Shown piece after piece: positions 1 to 8,586 of a stretch of DNA of 64,000 nucleotides. Numbering within the stretch: the stretch's first letter is position 1; every line of letters begins with the position of its first letter. Location of the stretch: NCBI RefSeq assembly GCF_027706845.1, contig NZ_JAQGCZ010000003.1, forward strand, positions 372,001 through 436,000. The letters run 5' to 3'. The stretch comes from Mycolicibacterium sp. BiH015 (GTDB taxonomy: Bacteria > Actinomycetota > Actinomycetes > Mycobacteriales > Mycobacteriaceae). Under the pieces are notes generated by a model. It did no database searches and was not told where the DNA came from. It saw nothing but the letters and a program-made list of their open reading frames with translations. The position numbers and the translations under genes are program-made.

Positions 1-1
1 C

Positions 2-475
2 GAACGCTATGACCAGACGTTGGAGGTCAACCTCAAAGGCGTATTCGTCTGCGGACAGGCCGCCGCCCGCGAGATGGTGCGGGCCGGCGCCGCGGGCGCG
101 ATCGTCAACACCGCCTCGATGGCAGGCAAGCAGGGCCGCGTGCCCTACCTTGCGGACTACGTCGCCTCCAAGTTCGGCGTGGTCGGGTTGACCCAGGCGA
201 TGGCGTACGAACTCGGTGAGCACAACATCACCGTCAACTGCGTGTGTCCCGGCTTCGTTGAAACCCCCATGCAGTCAAGGGAATTGACGTGGGAAGCCGA
301 GCTGCGCGGTACCACGCCCGACGGTGTGCGCGCCATGATGATCGACGACACGCCGCTGGGCAGGCTCGAGCAGCCCGACGACGTCGCCCGCGCCGTGGCC
401 TTCCTGCTCTCCGAGGATGCCCGGTTCATCACCGGAGAAGCACTTGCCGTCAACGGCGGAGCGTACATGGACTGA
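2..475 (+). CDS. SDR family oxidoreductase (5' end outside window)
   Basis: C-terminal part of a classical short-chain dehydrogenase/reductase, open from the first bases of the window, so the Rossmann glycine motif and true start lie upstream. Visible: the NLKGVF stretch, NTASMAGKQG around the catalytic Ser, the active-site YVASKFG (Tyr-x-x-x-Lys), the NCVCPGFVETPM segment after the cofactor site, and the typical C-terminal end with FITGEALAVNGGAYMD. This is an NAD(P)-dependent alcohol/ketone oxidoreductase of the FabG-like type; the substrate cannot be told. It ends 45 bp before a BtpA-family gene on the same strand, so the two probably share a transcript. Confidence 0.9.
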   Translation, partial: ERYDQTLEVNLKGVFVCGQAAAREMVRAGAAGAIVNTASMAGKQGRVPYLADYVASKFGVVGLTQAMAYELGEHNITVNCVCPGFVETPMQSRELTWEAELRGTTPDGVRAMMIDDTPLGRLEQPDDVARAVAFLLSEDARFITGEALAVNGGAYMD

Positions 476-520
476 ATCGCCATCCGCAGCACGAATCCCC
501 TGTAAGAGAGAGGCACATCA

Positions 521-1342
521 GTGACCACCACTTGGCTCGACGAGGTCTTCAACGTCTCGAAGCCCGTCATCGCCATGCTCCATCTGTCCGCGCTGCCCGG
601 CGACCCCGGCTTCGATTCCGCAGGCGGCATCGCCGCGGTCGTTGCGCGCGCCCGCACTGAACTGGAGGCGCTGCAGAGCGGCGGTGTCGACGGCGTCATG
701 ATCAGTAACGAGTTCAGCCTGCCGTACCTGACGAAGACCGAACCGATCACCGCGATCACGATGGCGCGGATCATCGGCGAACTGCTTCCCGACATCTCGG
801 TCCCGTATGGCGTGAACGTGCTGTGGGACGGCCGCGCGTCGATCGACCTCGCCGTGGCGACGGGCGCGAAGTTCGTGCGCGAGATCTTCACCGGCGTCTA
901 CGCCAGCGACTTCGGGTTGTGGAACACCAACGTCGGCGAGGTGGCACGCCACCGGGCCCGAGTCGGCGGTTCCAACGTGAAGCTGCTCTTCAACATCGTG
1001 CCCGAGTCCGCGACCTACCTCGCCGAGCGCGATCTGGCGTCGATCACACGGACCACGGTGTTTGCCACACTGCCCGACGCGATCTGCGTTTCGGGCGCCA
1101 CCGCCGGCGCTCCGACAGACACCGAGGCGCTGCGGATCGTGAAATCCGCTGCCGGCGAGGTGCCGGTGTTCGTCAACACCGGCGTGCGTGCCGAGAACGT
1201 GGCCACCCAGCTCGCTGTCGCCGACGGTGCCGTGGTCGGCACCTACTTCAAGAAGGACGGCCTGTTCGCCAACGCCGCCGAGAAGTCACGGGTCGAGGAA
1301 CTGATGGGGGCCGCCAGGGAGTTTCGCGCCTCGTTGGCCTGA
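521..1342 (+). CDS. BtpA/SgcQ family TIM-barrel protein
   Basis: 273 residues from a GTG start preceded by AGAGAGAGG. The sequence has the BtpA/SgcQ family pattern: an N-terminal KPVIAMLHLSALPGDPGF, a central PYGVNVLWDG, KFVREIFTGVYASDFG, and a C-terminal barrel end FVNTGVRAENV with GTYFKKDG, which resembles a phosphate-binding strand-loop region. In cyanobacteria BtpA affects photosystem I accumulation. In heterotrophs (SgcQ) members sit in sugar or nucleoside gene sets and are of unproven function. The upstream SDR suggests a small metabolic operon. Family assignment is firm, function is not. Confidence 0.85.
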   Translation: MTTTWLDEVFNVSKPVIAMLHLSALPGDPGFDSAGGIAAVVARARTELEALQSGGVDGVMISNEFSLPYLTKTEPITAITMARIIGELLPDISVPYGVNVLWDGRASIDLAVATGAKFVREIFTGVYASDFGLWNTNVGEVARHRARVGGSNVKLLFNIVPESATYLAERDLASITRTTVFATLPDAICVSGATAGAPTDTEALRIVKSAAGEVPVFVNTGVRAENVATQLAVADGAVVGTYFKKDGLFANAAEKSRVEELMGAAREFRASLA

Positions 1343-1362
1343 TCACGACCAAACGCCGAAAG

Positions 1363-1833
1363 TCATGTGCGCCTGACGAGCCGCACGCCGAGCTCGTCAG
1401 GCGCGACGTGATGCCCTTCGGCGCAGACGATCTCGACGCTCGCCTGCGCGCCGCAGCCCAGGTGCGTCATCCGCAGCGGCGTGTCGTCGATGTGCTTGCG
1501 GCCCCATTCGAACATCGCCCACACCACCGGCATGAACTCCGTCCCCGCCTCGGTGAGGACGTATTCGTCGCGCGCTCGCTGTCCCGGTTCCCGATAGGGA
1601 CGCTTGGTCAGCAGACCTGCGTCCACGAGTTCGGACAGGCGCGCCGACGTCGCGGCCTTGGTGATGCCGACGCGGCGCGCGAAATCGTCGAAGCGGGTGG
1701 TGCCGTAGTAGGCCTCGCGCATCAGCAGCATGGCTGACTTGGTGCCCACCAGTGCCATCGTCTTCTCGATCGGGCACTGGCCGACCGCCGACCACGTCGT
1801 GCGGTCGGCCAGTGGTCCCTGCAGGACTGTCAT
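1363..1833 (-). CDS. HxlR family transcriptional regulator
   Basis: 156 residues from the ATG at 1833, chosen because GGAG lies 8 nt upstream; GTG 1842 and ATG 1839 are in-frame alternatives. It has the HxlR winged-helix pattern: CPIEKTMALVGTKSAMLLMREAYYG, RFDDFARRVGITKAATSARLSELVDAGLL (recognition helix and turn), then the wing with RDEYVLTEAG. The hallmark N-terminal Cys of QCPIEKT is present, a residue that can sense thiols or electrophiles in some family members. It is divergent from the thiolase at 1930, the natural candidate target, with a short near-palindrome between them. Confidence 0.9.
   Translation of the reverse strand: MTVLQGPLADRTTWSAVGQCPIEKTMALVGTKSAMLLMREAYYGTTRFDDFARRVGITKAATSARLSELVDAGLLTKRPYREPGQRARDEYVLTEAGTEFMPVVWAMFEWGRKHIDDTPLRMTHLGCGAQASVEIVCAEGHHVAPDELGVRLVRRT
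1369..1404. terminator. 12-bp perfect stem-loop between convergent genes
   Basis: GCGCCTGACGAG (1369-1380) and CTCGTCAGGCGC (1393-1404) are exact reverse complements with a 12-nt loop. It lies 26 bp after the BtpA-family stop and inside the last codons of the convergent HxlR gene. There is no U-tract, as is usual for mycobacterial terminators. It could end both transcripts. Confidence 0.6.
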
Positions 1834-1870
1834 GTACATCACTCCACGGCTGGGTTGTTGTGACTGAACC

Positions 1871-1885
1871 TAGGTGTTACATCTA
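1871..1885. promoter_or_regulatory. Near-palindrome in the HxlR/thiolase divergent promoter
   Basis: TAGGTGT-T-ACATCTA, a 15-nt inverted repeat with one mismatched pair, in the 96-bp gap between hxlR (start 1833) and the thiolase (start 1930). HxlR regulators usually bind such short inverted repeats next to their own gene. Assignment to this regulator is inference from position. Confidence 0.4.
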
Positions 1886-1929
1886 AGTATAGAGAGCAGT
1901 ACTCAGCGAAGAGTCGTCTAGGAGTGAAC

Positions 1930-3129
1930 ATGGCGCAATATTCGGACCGCGACGCCGTCATCGTCGGCGCGGTACGTACCCCCGTCGGCAAGGGAAAGGC
2001 CAGTGGTGCGCTGCACGGTGTGCTGCCCGCCGATCTTCTGGCCCACAGCCTGCGGGAGCTCGTGAAGCGCACCGGCGTCCATCCGGTCGAGATCGACGAC
2101 GTCATCGCGGGCGCGGTGACCCAGGTCGGCGACCAGGCCGTCAACATCGCGCGCAACGCGTTGCTCGGTGCGGGGTTCCCCGAGACCGTGCCCGGCACCA
2201 CCGTCGATCGCCAATGCGGCAGCAGCCAGCAGGCGATCAGCTTCGCAGCACAGGGCGTCCTGGCCGGGGCCTATGACATCGTCGTCGCCGCGGGCGTCGA
2301 ATCGATGAGCCGGGTGCCCATGGGGTCCTCGGTGCTTCCCGGCAGCAACCCGTTCGGGCTCGACATGGCGGCGCGCTACCCCGACGGCCTGGTGGCCCAG
2401 GGCATCAGCGCCGAGCTGATCGCCGCGAAGTGGAAGCTCTCGCGCGCCCAGCTCGACGAGTTCTCCGCCGAAAGCCATCAGAAGGCGGCGCGCGCCACCA
2501 AGGACGGGCTGTTCGACAACGAGCTCGCACCGATCGCGGGGCTGGCCACCGACGAGATCATCCGTCCCGACACCACCATCGAGACTCTGGCCGGTCTACG
2601 GCCCGCGTTCTTCAACGAGGCGATAGGCGCGCGCTTCCCGCAGATCAGCTGGGAGATCACGCCGGGCAACTCCTCGCCCCTGTCGGACGGCAGTGCCGCG
2701 GTGATGATCACCAGCGGGGCGGCGGCCCGCAGGCTCGGACTGCGCCCGCTGGCCCGGATCCACACCACCGTCGCTGTCGGCTCCGATCCGCTGTACATGC
2801 TGACCGGCGTCATCCCGGCGACCGAGAAGGTGCTGACGCGCTCGGGCCTGACCCTCGCCGACATCGACCTTTTCGAGGTCAACGAGGCGTTCGCCCCCGT
2901 GGTACTGAGCTGGGCGAAAGAAATCGGCGGAGGATCTGACTCCGACCTTCTGTCGAAGACCAACGTCAACGGCGGTGCGATCGCGATCGGGCACCCGCTG
3001 GGCGCCAGCGGCGCACGCATCATGACCACGCTCGTCAACGCGTTGGAGCAGCGCGACGGCCGCTACGCCCTGCAGACGATGTGCGAGGGCGGCGGCATGG
3101 CCAACGCGACCATCATCGAACGCCTCTGA
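1930..3129 (+). CDS. Acetyl-CoA C-acyltransferase (thiolase)
   Basis: 399 residues from the ATG at 1930, with GGAG 5 nt upstream; a GTG at 1924 in frame is less well placed. Degradative or biosynthetic thiolase: nucleophilic Cys96 in DRQCGSSQQ, NEAFAP, the NGGAIAIGHPLGASGAR motif carrying the catalytic His, and the second Cys in MCEGGGMANA near the C-terminus. It carries out thiolytic cleavage of 3-ketoacyl-CoA or the reverse condensation of acetyl-CoA. Likely under the divergent HxlR protein. Chain-length preference cannot be read from sequence. Confidence 0.93.
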   Translation: MAQYSDRDAVIVGAVRTPVGKGKASGALHGVLPADLLAHSLRELVKRTGVHPVEIDDVIAGAVTQVGDQAVNIARNALLGAGFPETVPGTTVDRQCGSSQQAISFAAQGVLAGAYDIVVAAGVESMSRVPMGSSVLPGSNPFGLDMAARYPDGLVAQGISAELIAAKWKLSRAQLDEFSAESHQKAARATKDGLFDNELAPIAGLATDEIIRPDTTIETLAGLRPAFFNEAIGARFPQISWEITPGNSSPLSDGSAAVMITSGAAARRLGLRPLARIHTTVAVGSDPLYMLTGVIPATEKVLTRSGLTLADIDLFEVNEAFAPVVLSWAKEIGGGSDSDLLSKTNVNGGAIAIGHPLGASGARIMTTLVNALEQRDGRYALQTMCEGGGMANATIIERL

Positions 3130-3140
3130 CTCACTGACTT

Positions 3141-3180
3141 CGGCGTGGTAATCGTCGCTCGTCAGCGGCGAACCACGCCG
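3141..3180. terminator. Bidirectional stem-loop between thiolase and nitroreductase
   Basis: CGGCGTGGT (3141-3149) pairs exactly with ACCACGCCG (3172-3180). The intervening sequence forms a second small stem (CGCT-cgtc-AGCG). It sits in the 54-bp gap of two convergent genes, so it probably ends both. Confidence 0.65.
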
Positions 3181-3183
3181 GAA

Positions 3184-3645
3184 TCAGGCCCTGGTGAGCT
3201 CGAAGAGCGGGATGGCCCGCGCGGTGTTGGCCTGATACTCGGCGAAGACGGGCGCGAGCTCGATCAGCTTCGGGTACGTCGCATTCCGCTCGTCCTCCGG
3301 CAGTTCGCGGACGTCGACGTCATAGGCGTCGGTGCCGATCTCGATGTACGCCTTCGGGTTCGCGCGCAGGTTGTGCACCCACGCCGGATGCTTCGGAGCA
3401 CCTGCGTACGACCCCACGATGATCATCTTTCCGTCGATCATCAGGTACGCCAGCGGCGAAAGCCGCGACTTGCCGGACTTGGCGCCCGTGGTGTGCAGGA
3501 GCAGCAGAGTGCCGCCCTCGAACGGCCCGCCGACCTTGCCGCCGTTGGAGCGGAATTCCTCGACGATTTTGCGGTTGAACTCATCGAGCGCGGCCGTATC
3601 GGAGACGAGCGCCGACTTGTCGACACCGGTATCGGAATCAGTCAT
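3184..3645 (-). CDS. Nitroreductase family deazaflavin (F420)-dependent oxidoreductase
   Basis: 153 residues from the ATG at 3645 with GGACAGGG just upstream; the open frame runs further 5' but would overlap aspS. It has the Ddn-like split-barrel pattern: FNRKIVEEFRSNGGKVGGPFEGGTLLLLHTTGAKSGK, SPLAYL, then HPAWVHNLRANP and the C-terminal region with FAEYQANTARAIPLFEL. Members bind coenzyme F420 and reduce quinones or nitroimidazoles; most mycobacterial paralogues have no known substrate. It starts 28 bp after the aspS stop on the same strand and may be co-transcribed with it. Confidence 0.88.
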   Translation of the reverse strand: MTDSDTGVDKSALVSDTAALDEFNRKIVEEFRSNGGKVGGPFEGGTLLLLHTTGAKSGKSRLSPLAYLMIDGKMIIVGSYAGAPKHPAWVHNLRANPKAYIEIGTDAYDVDVRELPEDERNATYPKLIELAPVFAEYQANTARAIPLFELTRA

Positions 3646-3673
3646 GCCCTGTCCAGCTTCCGTGTTCGGGTTT

Positions 3674-5500
3674 CTATTCCGGCTCGGCTCTTTCGACGGC
3701 CGCGCCGGGCGACTGGGCCTCTTTCGAGGCGCCTTCCTTCTTCCCTGGTGTGGCGTCGATGCCCGATTCTTTGCGCTGCTGCGGCGTGATCGGGGCGGGG
3801 GCATCGGTGAGAGGGTCGACGCCGCCGCCGGACTTCGGGAACGCGATCACCTCGCGGATCGAGTCGACGCCGGCGAGCAGGGCCACGATGCGGTCCCAGC
3901 CGAAGGCGATGCCACCGTGCGGAGGTGCGCCGAAGGTGAAGGCGTCCAACAGGAATCCGAATTTGTCCTGAGCTTCGTCATGGTCGATGCCCATCATCGC
4001 GAACACCCGCTCCTGGATGTCGCGGCGATGGATACGAATCGAGCCGCCGCCGATCTCGTTGCCGTTGCAGACGATGTCATAGGCGTTGGCCAGCGCGGTC
4101 CCGGGATCGGTGTCGAAGGTCGCCTCCGATTCGGGCTGCGGTGCGGTGAACGCGTGATGCACCGCGGTCCACGCGCCCGAGCCGACGGCGACATCGCCGG
4201 ACGCGGTCGCGTCATCGGCCGGCTCGAACAACGGCCAGTCCACAACCCAGGTGAACGACCACGCCCCCGGGTCGATCAGGTCGAGGCGTTTGGCGATCTC
4301 GATGCGGGTGGCGCCTAGCAAAGCCCTGGCCGTCTTCGCCGATCCCGCGGAGAAGAACACACAGTCGCCCGGCTGCGCCCCGACATGGGCGGCCAGGCCG
4401 TCGCGCTCGGTATCGGAGAGGTTTTTCGCGACGGGTCCGCCCAGTTCGCCGTCGTCTCCGACCAGCACATAGGCGAGGCCGCGGTGGCCACGCTGCTTGG
4501 CGAACTCCTGCCACCCGTCCAGGGTGCGCCGCGGCTGAGACGCTCCGCCGGGCATCACCACAGCGCCCACATAGTCGGCCTGGAACACCCGGAACGGCGT
4601 GTCCTTGAAGTACTCCGTGCATTCGACGAGCTCTAGGCCGAACCGCATGTCGGGCTTGTCCGACCCGAATCGGCGCATCGCGTCGGCGTAGGTGATGCGG
4701 GGCAGCGGCAGAGGCAGGTCGTAGCCGATCAGCGCCCACAGCGCACGCAGCACCTCTTCGGACACCGCGATGACGTCGTCGGCGTCGACGAAGCTCATCT
4801 CCATGTCCAGCTGGGTGAATTCAGGCTGACGGTCGGCGCGGAAATCCTCGTCGCGATAGCAGCGGGCGATCTGGTAGTAGCGCTCCATCCCTGCCACCAT
4901 CAGCAGCTGCTTGAACAGCTGCGGGCTCTGCGGCAGCGCGTAGAACGAGCCGGGCTGCAGTCGGGCGGGCACCAGGAAGTCGCGGGCACCCTCGGGCGTC
5001 GACCGCGTCAGCGTCGGCGTCTCGATCTCCACGAAGTCATGCTGGGCCAGCACACCGCGTGCGGCGGCATTCACCTTGGAGCGCAACCGGATTGCATGGC
5101 CCGGACCTTCGCGCCGCAGATCGAGGTAGCGGTATTTCAGCCGGGCTTCCTCACCGGCCGTCTCGTCGAGCTGGAACGGCAGCGCGGCGCTCTCCCCCAG
5201 CACCGTCAACGACGTCGCGTTGACCTCGACGTCGCCGGTGGGAATTTCGGGGTTCGCATTGCCCTCGGGTCGGACCTCGACGACCCCGGTGACGGCGACG
5301 CAGAATTCCGAGCGCAGCCGGTGCGCCTGGCTGAGCACCTCGCCGTCGCGGAACACCACCTGCGAGACCCCGGACGCGTCACGCAGGTCGATGAAGATGA
5401 CGCCTCCGTGGTCGCGACGTCGCGCCACCCAGCCAGCCAGCGTCACCGTGTGACCGGCGTCAGCAGGGCGCAATGAACCGGCGGTGCGGGTGCGCAGCAC
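3674..5500 (-). CDS. aspS: Aspartate--tRNA(Asp/Asn) ligase
   Basis: 608 residues from GTG with GAGGAG upstream. Class II aminoacyl-tRNA synthetase of the bacterial AspS type: N-terminal OB-fold anticodon-binding domain ([19 protein letters not shown]), motif 2 with [19 protein letters not shown], the GAD insertion domain typical of bacterial AspRS, and motif 3 [13 protein letters not shown]. It charges tRNA-Asp; in mycobacteria, which use GatCAB transamidation, the enzyme is known to be non-discriminating and also makes Asp-tRNA-Asn. The C-terminal tail after [11 protein letters not shown] is charged and Ala-rich. It matches Rv2572c in length and position. Confidence 0.98.
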   Translation of the reverse strand: MLRTRTAGSLRPADAGHTVTLAGWVARRRDHGGVIFIDLRDASGVSQVVFRDGEVLSQAHRLRSEFCVAVTGVVEVRPEGNANPEIPTGDVEVNATSLTVLGESAALPFQLDETAGEEARLKYRYLDLRREGPGHAIRLRSKVNAAARGVLAQHDFVEIETPTLTRSTPEGARDFLVPARLQPGSFYALPQSPQLFKQLLMVAGMERYYQIARCYRDEDFRADRQPEFTQLDMEMSFVDADDVIAVSEEVLRALWALIGYDLPLPLPRITYADAMRRFGSDKPDMRFGLELVECTEYFKDTPFRVFQADYVGAVVMPGGASQPRRTLDGWQEFAKQRGHRGLAYVLVGDDGELGGPVAKNLSDTERDGLAAHVGAQPGDCVFFSAGSAKTARALLGATRIEIAKRLDLIDPGAWSFTWVVDWPLFEPADDATASGDVAVGSGAWTAVHHAFTAPQPESEATFDTDPGTALANAYDIVCNGNEIGGGSIRIHRRDIQERVFAMMGIDHDEAQDKFGFLLDAFTFGAPPHGGIAFGWDRIVALLAGVDSIREVIAFPKSGGGVDPLTDAPAPITPQQRKESGIDATPGKKEGASKEAQSPGAAVERAEPE

Positions 5501-5616
5501 GAAAACTCCTCGTAGACGGATCGGGGCGAGTGACCAGTCTAGAGGGACTCGATCCGCGAGATTCGACCTGCCGCTGCAGCCCCAGCGCCCAGACCAACCA
5601 CCATCACCTAATGTGT

Positions 5617-6120
5617 ATGGCCATGCATGCCTGCGAGCGCGTCGGCCTGGATTTCGTCGACACCGCCCCGTACCGGTTCGTCAGCTCCGTCGACCTGGCC
5701 ATCACCCCCGAACAGGTCTTCGAGGTCCTGGCCGACGAGACGTCGTGGCCGCACTGGGCCAGCGTCATCACCAACGTCACGTGGACGAGCCCCGAACCGC
5801 GCGGCATCGGCACCACCCGCACCGTCGACATGCGCGGCGGAATCACCGGGGACGAGGTGTTCCTGGCCTGGGAACCGTTCGCGCGCATGGCCTTCCGATT
5901 CAACGCGGCCAGCACCGGCAGCATCTCGGCGTTTGCCGAGGACTACCGCGTCGTCCCCACCCCCGAGGGGTGCCGGCTGACCTGGATCATGGCGATGAAG
6001 CCCAAGGGTCTCGCGGGGCGCGTCGGATTGTTCGTCGGCAAGCCGATCATGGGCCGTATGTTCCAGGGCTTCCTGCACAATCTGCGCCGCTACACAGACG
6101 AACGGTTCGCCGGCACCTAA
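5617..6120 (+). CDS. SRPBCC family protein (polyketide cyclase/START-like)
   Basis: About 167 residues. Three in-frame ATGs lie at 5611, 5617 and 5623 with no clear ribosome-binding site, so the start is uncertain and a leaderless message is possible. The protein has the SRPBCC hydrophobic-pocket fold: [38 protein letters not shown] at the start, a central β-rich part, and the closing long helix [24 protein letters not shown]. Such proteins bind lipids or polyketides; no catalytic role can be given. It is divergent from aspS and convergent with the carboxylesterase, whose stop codon it overlaps. Confidence 0.85.
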   Translation: MAMHACERVGLDFVDTAPYRFVSSVDLAITPEQVFEVLADETSWPHWASVITNVTWTSPEPRGIGTTRTVDMRGGITGDEVFLAWEPFARMAFRFNAASTGSISAFAEDYRVVPTPEGCRLTWIMAMKPKGLAGRVGLFVGKPIMGRMFQGFLHNLRRYTDERFAGT

Positions 6121-7622
6121 TACACCGCCGCCCAGGCCGACCGCCGCTGCTCATCGGGGTCGGAGGACATGACGTCGCGGGTGGACGCGATCAGGCGGGT
6201 CATCCGCTTCTCGGTCTCGTACGGCGGCCAATGATCCGCATCGACATCCTGGGTGTCTTTCGCGAAATCCAGCCAGGCCCGCTGCATCCGGCGTCCCACA
6301 CCGGGTTGGATGCGACGCCCCAGCGGATGCAACTTTCGCCCGACGAACGACGCGTAGCTGTGGTGGACGTGCACGATCTCGCTGCCGTGGGTGGCGCCGA
6401 GGCCCAGCATTCGCAGGCTCATCCCGAAATGGTCGAACCGGTACATCTGTGTCGGCGCATGCTCGGAGTACGCGTCGGCGAAGGCCCATGCCGGCCCGCC
6501 GAACATGGCGTCCGACCCGATGGCGACGAGGGCGCTTCGCCGCGGATACTCCGGATATGCCTGCAGCACCGACTGTTTGGCGTGCGGGGCCGTCCTTGCG
6601 AAGTAGTTGTCGATGGACGCCCGGGTGGTCGGCAGCATCGGCGGCTTCGTCCACGCGAACATCGACGCCTCGTGACTGTTCGTGCCGATGATCAGCGGCA
6701 CCCGCGCGAGGGCACCCCGGCGGGCGGCCTCCACCGGATGCAGCGGCATCAGATCGGTGCCGTGGGTGAGCCCGTAGGCCAGGGTCGGCGTGGTCCGGGT
6801 GCTCTTGAGCTGCAGGATGCCCGCGGCCCGGCGGAGCTGACGCTGCGGAAGCACCTTCAGCTGCGCCGCATCGACGCCGAGACGCCGCACGAACTCTTCG
6901 GTGTTGGCGGCGCGGAACTCGCGATCGGCGATCAACGGCAACGCCGGGCTCTGGGCGATGGCGCGGTGGAACAACCCGGTCGCCTCAGGTGTGGACATCA
7001 GGGCCAGCACCGACGTCGCACCCGCCGATTCGCCGAACACGGTGACCCGACCGGGATCGCCGCCGAACGCCGCGATGTTGTCGCGCACCCAGCGCAGCGC
7101 GGCGATCTGGTCACGCAGGGCGAGGTTGTCGTCGAATCCGTTTCCGAGGTCGCCGAGCTCGAATCCGCCGAAGACACCGATCCGATAGGTCACGTTGACG
7201 ACGACCACGTTGCCGTTGGCCGCCAGCCGCGACCCGTTGTAGAACTGGAACTGACCTGCGCCGTAGACGAACGCGCCCCCGGGGATCCACACCATCACCG
7301 GCAAGGATGCCGTGGTGTCCGGCGACCACACCGTCAGCGTCAGGCACGCCTCGTCGCGCGCCTTGGGGTCGTCGCGGCCTCCGCCCACGAAGGATTTCGC
7401 CTGCGGCGGCAGCGGCCCGTGCTCGGTCGCGTCGCGCACCCCCGGCCACGGCATCAGCGGTTCGGGCGCCATGAATCGGCGCGGCCCGATCGGCTGCTCG
7501 GCATAGGGCACTCCACGCCACACCCCGATGCCGCCCTCGGTGTCGCCACGCAGATCGCCGGACGGGGTGGACAGGACGATGGGATCTCCGGCGACATCTC
7601 CCACGACGAGGGCCACAGCCAA
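6117..7622 (-). CDS. Type B carboxylesterase/lipase
   Basis: About 501 residues from a TTG at 7622; in-frame GTGs a few codons in are alternatives. α/β-hydrolase of the carboxylesterase type B family: N-terminal STPSGDLRG and WRGVPYAEQPIGPRRF, the oxyanion-hole region with WIPGGAFVYGAG, and the nucleophile elbow FGESAGATSV (Ser of GESAG). The catalytic acid and a C-terminal His are expected around the HGSEIVHVHHSY segment. No signal peptide is seen, so it is probably cytoplasmic. It is convergent with the SRPBCC gene, overlapping it by 4 bp. Natural ester substrate unknown. Confidence 0.9.
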   Translation of the reverse strand: MAVALVVGDVAGDPIVLSTPSGDLRGDTEGGIGVWRGVPYAEQPIGPRRFMAPEPLMPWPGVRDATEHGPLPPQAKSFVGGGRDDPKARDEACLTLTVWSPDTTASLPVMVWIPGGAFVYGAGQFQFYNGSRLAANGNVVVVNVTYRIGVFGGFELGDLGNGFDDNLALRDQIAALRWVRDNIAAFGGDPGRVTVFGESAGATSVLALMSTPEATGLFHRAIAQSPALPLIADREFRAANTEEFVRRLGVDAAQLKVLPQRQLRRAAGILQLKSTRTTPTLAYGLTHGTDLMPLHPVEAARRGALARVPLIIGTNSHEASMFAWTKPPMLPTTRASIDNYFARTAPHAKQSVLQAYPEYPRRSALVAIGSDAMFGGPAWAFADAYSEHAPTQMYRFDHFGMSLRMLGLGATHGSEIVHVHHSYASFVGRKLHPLGRRIQPGVGRRMQRAWLDFAKDTQDVDADHWPPYETEKRMTRLIASTRDVMSSDPDEQRRSAWAAVY

Positions 7623-7692
7623 ATCCTAGTGTGCGAAGCTGGACTCGCCTGGACACCGGGCGGGCCGCACAACAGCAGACGGAGGTGGCGCG

Positions 7693-8586
7693 ATGACCTT
7701 CAACGAGGGCATGCGAATCGACACCAGCACCACATCGAGCAGTGGTGGCGGGCGCGGCCCCGGTAGGGGTATTGCGGTGGGCGGCGGACTGGGCGGCCTG
7801 GTGATCGTGGTGGTGGCGCTGCTCCTGGGCGTCGACCCGAGCTCGGTGATGCCTCAACAGCAACCGATGGACACCCAGGGCGTCGAGGCTCCCGGGTTCG
7901 ACCTGAGCCAGTGCAAGACGGGAGAGGACGCCAACACCATCGTGCAGTGCCGCGTGGTCGCGACCGGCAATTCACTCGACGGCGTGTGGGCCCAGTTGAT
8001 GCCGGACTACACCCGCCCGCGGATCGAACTGTTCGAGGGCGGTGTGAACACCGGCGGGTGCGGCTTCGCCGACAGCGCCGTGGGCCCGTTCTACTGCCCC
8101 GGCGATCAGACCGCGTACTTCGATGTCGGTTTCTTCGACCTATTGCGAGATCAATTCGGTTCCAGTGGCGGCCCGTTCGCACAGGAATACGTTGTCGCCC
8201 ACGAGTTCGGCCACCACGTGCAGAATCTGCAGGGCGTGCTGGGCCGCGCCCAGCAGGACCCGACCGGCCCGACCGGCGGCGGCGTGCGCACCGAACTGCA
8301 GGCCGACTGTTACGCCGGAGTTTGGGCACACTACGCGGCGATCACGAAGCAGGAAGGCACCGACGTACCGTTCCTGGAACCGTTGACCGACAAGGACATC
8401 GGCGATGCACTGTCCGCGGCCTCCGCTGTGGGCGACGACCGCATCCAGGAGGCGGCCACCGGCCGGGTGAATCCGGAGTCGTGGACGCATGGTTCGTCGG
8501 CGCAACGCCAGAAGTGGTTCACCACCGGTTACCAGACCGGCGACCCGGCCAAGTGCGACACTTTCGCGACGAACAACCTTGGCTAG
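7693..8586 (+). CDS. Neutral zinc metallopeptidase (YpfJ/KPN_02809 family)
   Basis: 297 residues from ATG with GGAGG 7 nt upstream. N-terminal: Gly-rich basic segment, then one membrane helix (GGLGGLVIVVVALLLGV, about residues 30-50). The rest is the zincin-like domain of the YpfJ family with ARP-type SADSAVGPFYCPGDQTAYFD and the zinc motif VAHEFGHHVQNL (HExxH), followed by the RTELQADCYAGVWAHY helix with the third ligand region. It is a predicted membrane-anchored peptidase acting outside the membrane; no physiological substrate is established. An Rv2575-like gene holds the corresponding place in M. tuberculosis. Confidence 0.9.
   Translation: MTFNEGMRIDTSTTSSSGGGRGPGRGIAVGGGLGGLVIVVVALLLGVDPSSVMPQQQPMDTQGVEAPGFDLSQCKTGEDANTIVQCRVVATGNSLDGVWAQLMPDYTRPRIELFEGGVNTGGCGFADSAVGPFYCPGDQTAYFDVGFFDLLRDQFGSSGGPFAQEYVVAHEFGHHVQNLQGVLGRAQQDPTGPTGGGVRTELQADCYAGVWAHYAAITKQEGTDVPFLEPLTDKDIGDALSAASAVGDDRIQEAATGRVNPESWTHGSSAQRQKWFTTGYQTGDPAKCDTFATNNLG

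Noticed and set aside
5484..7766. 760-codon open frame on the plus strand
   Set aside because: Runs over the SRPBCC gene in another frame and antisense to the carboxylesterase; Arg/His/Pro-rich shadow translation.
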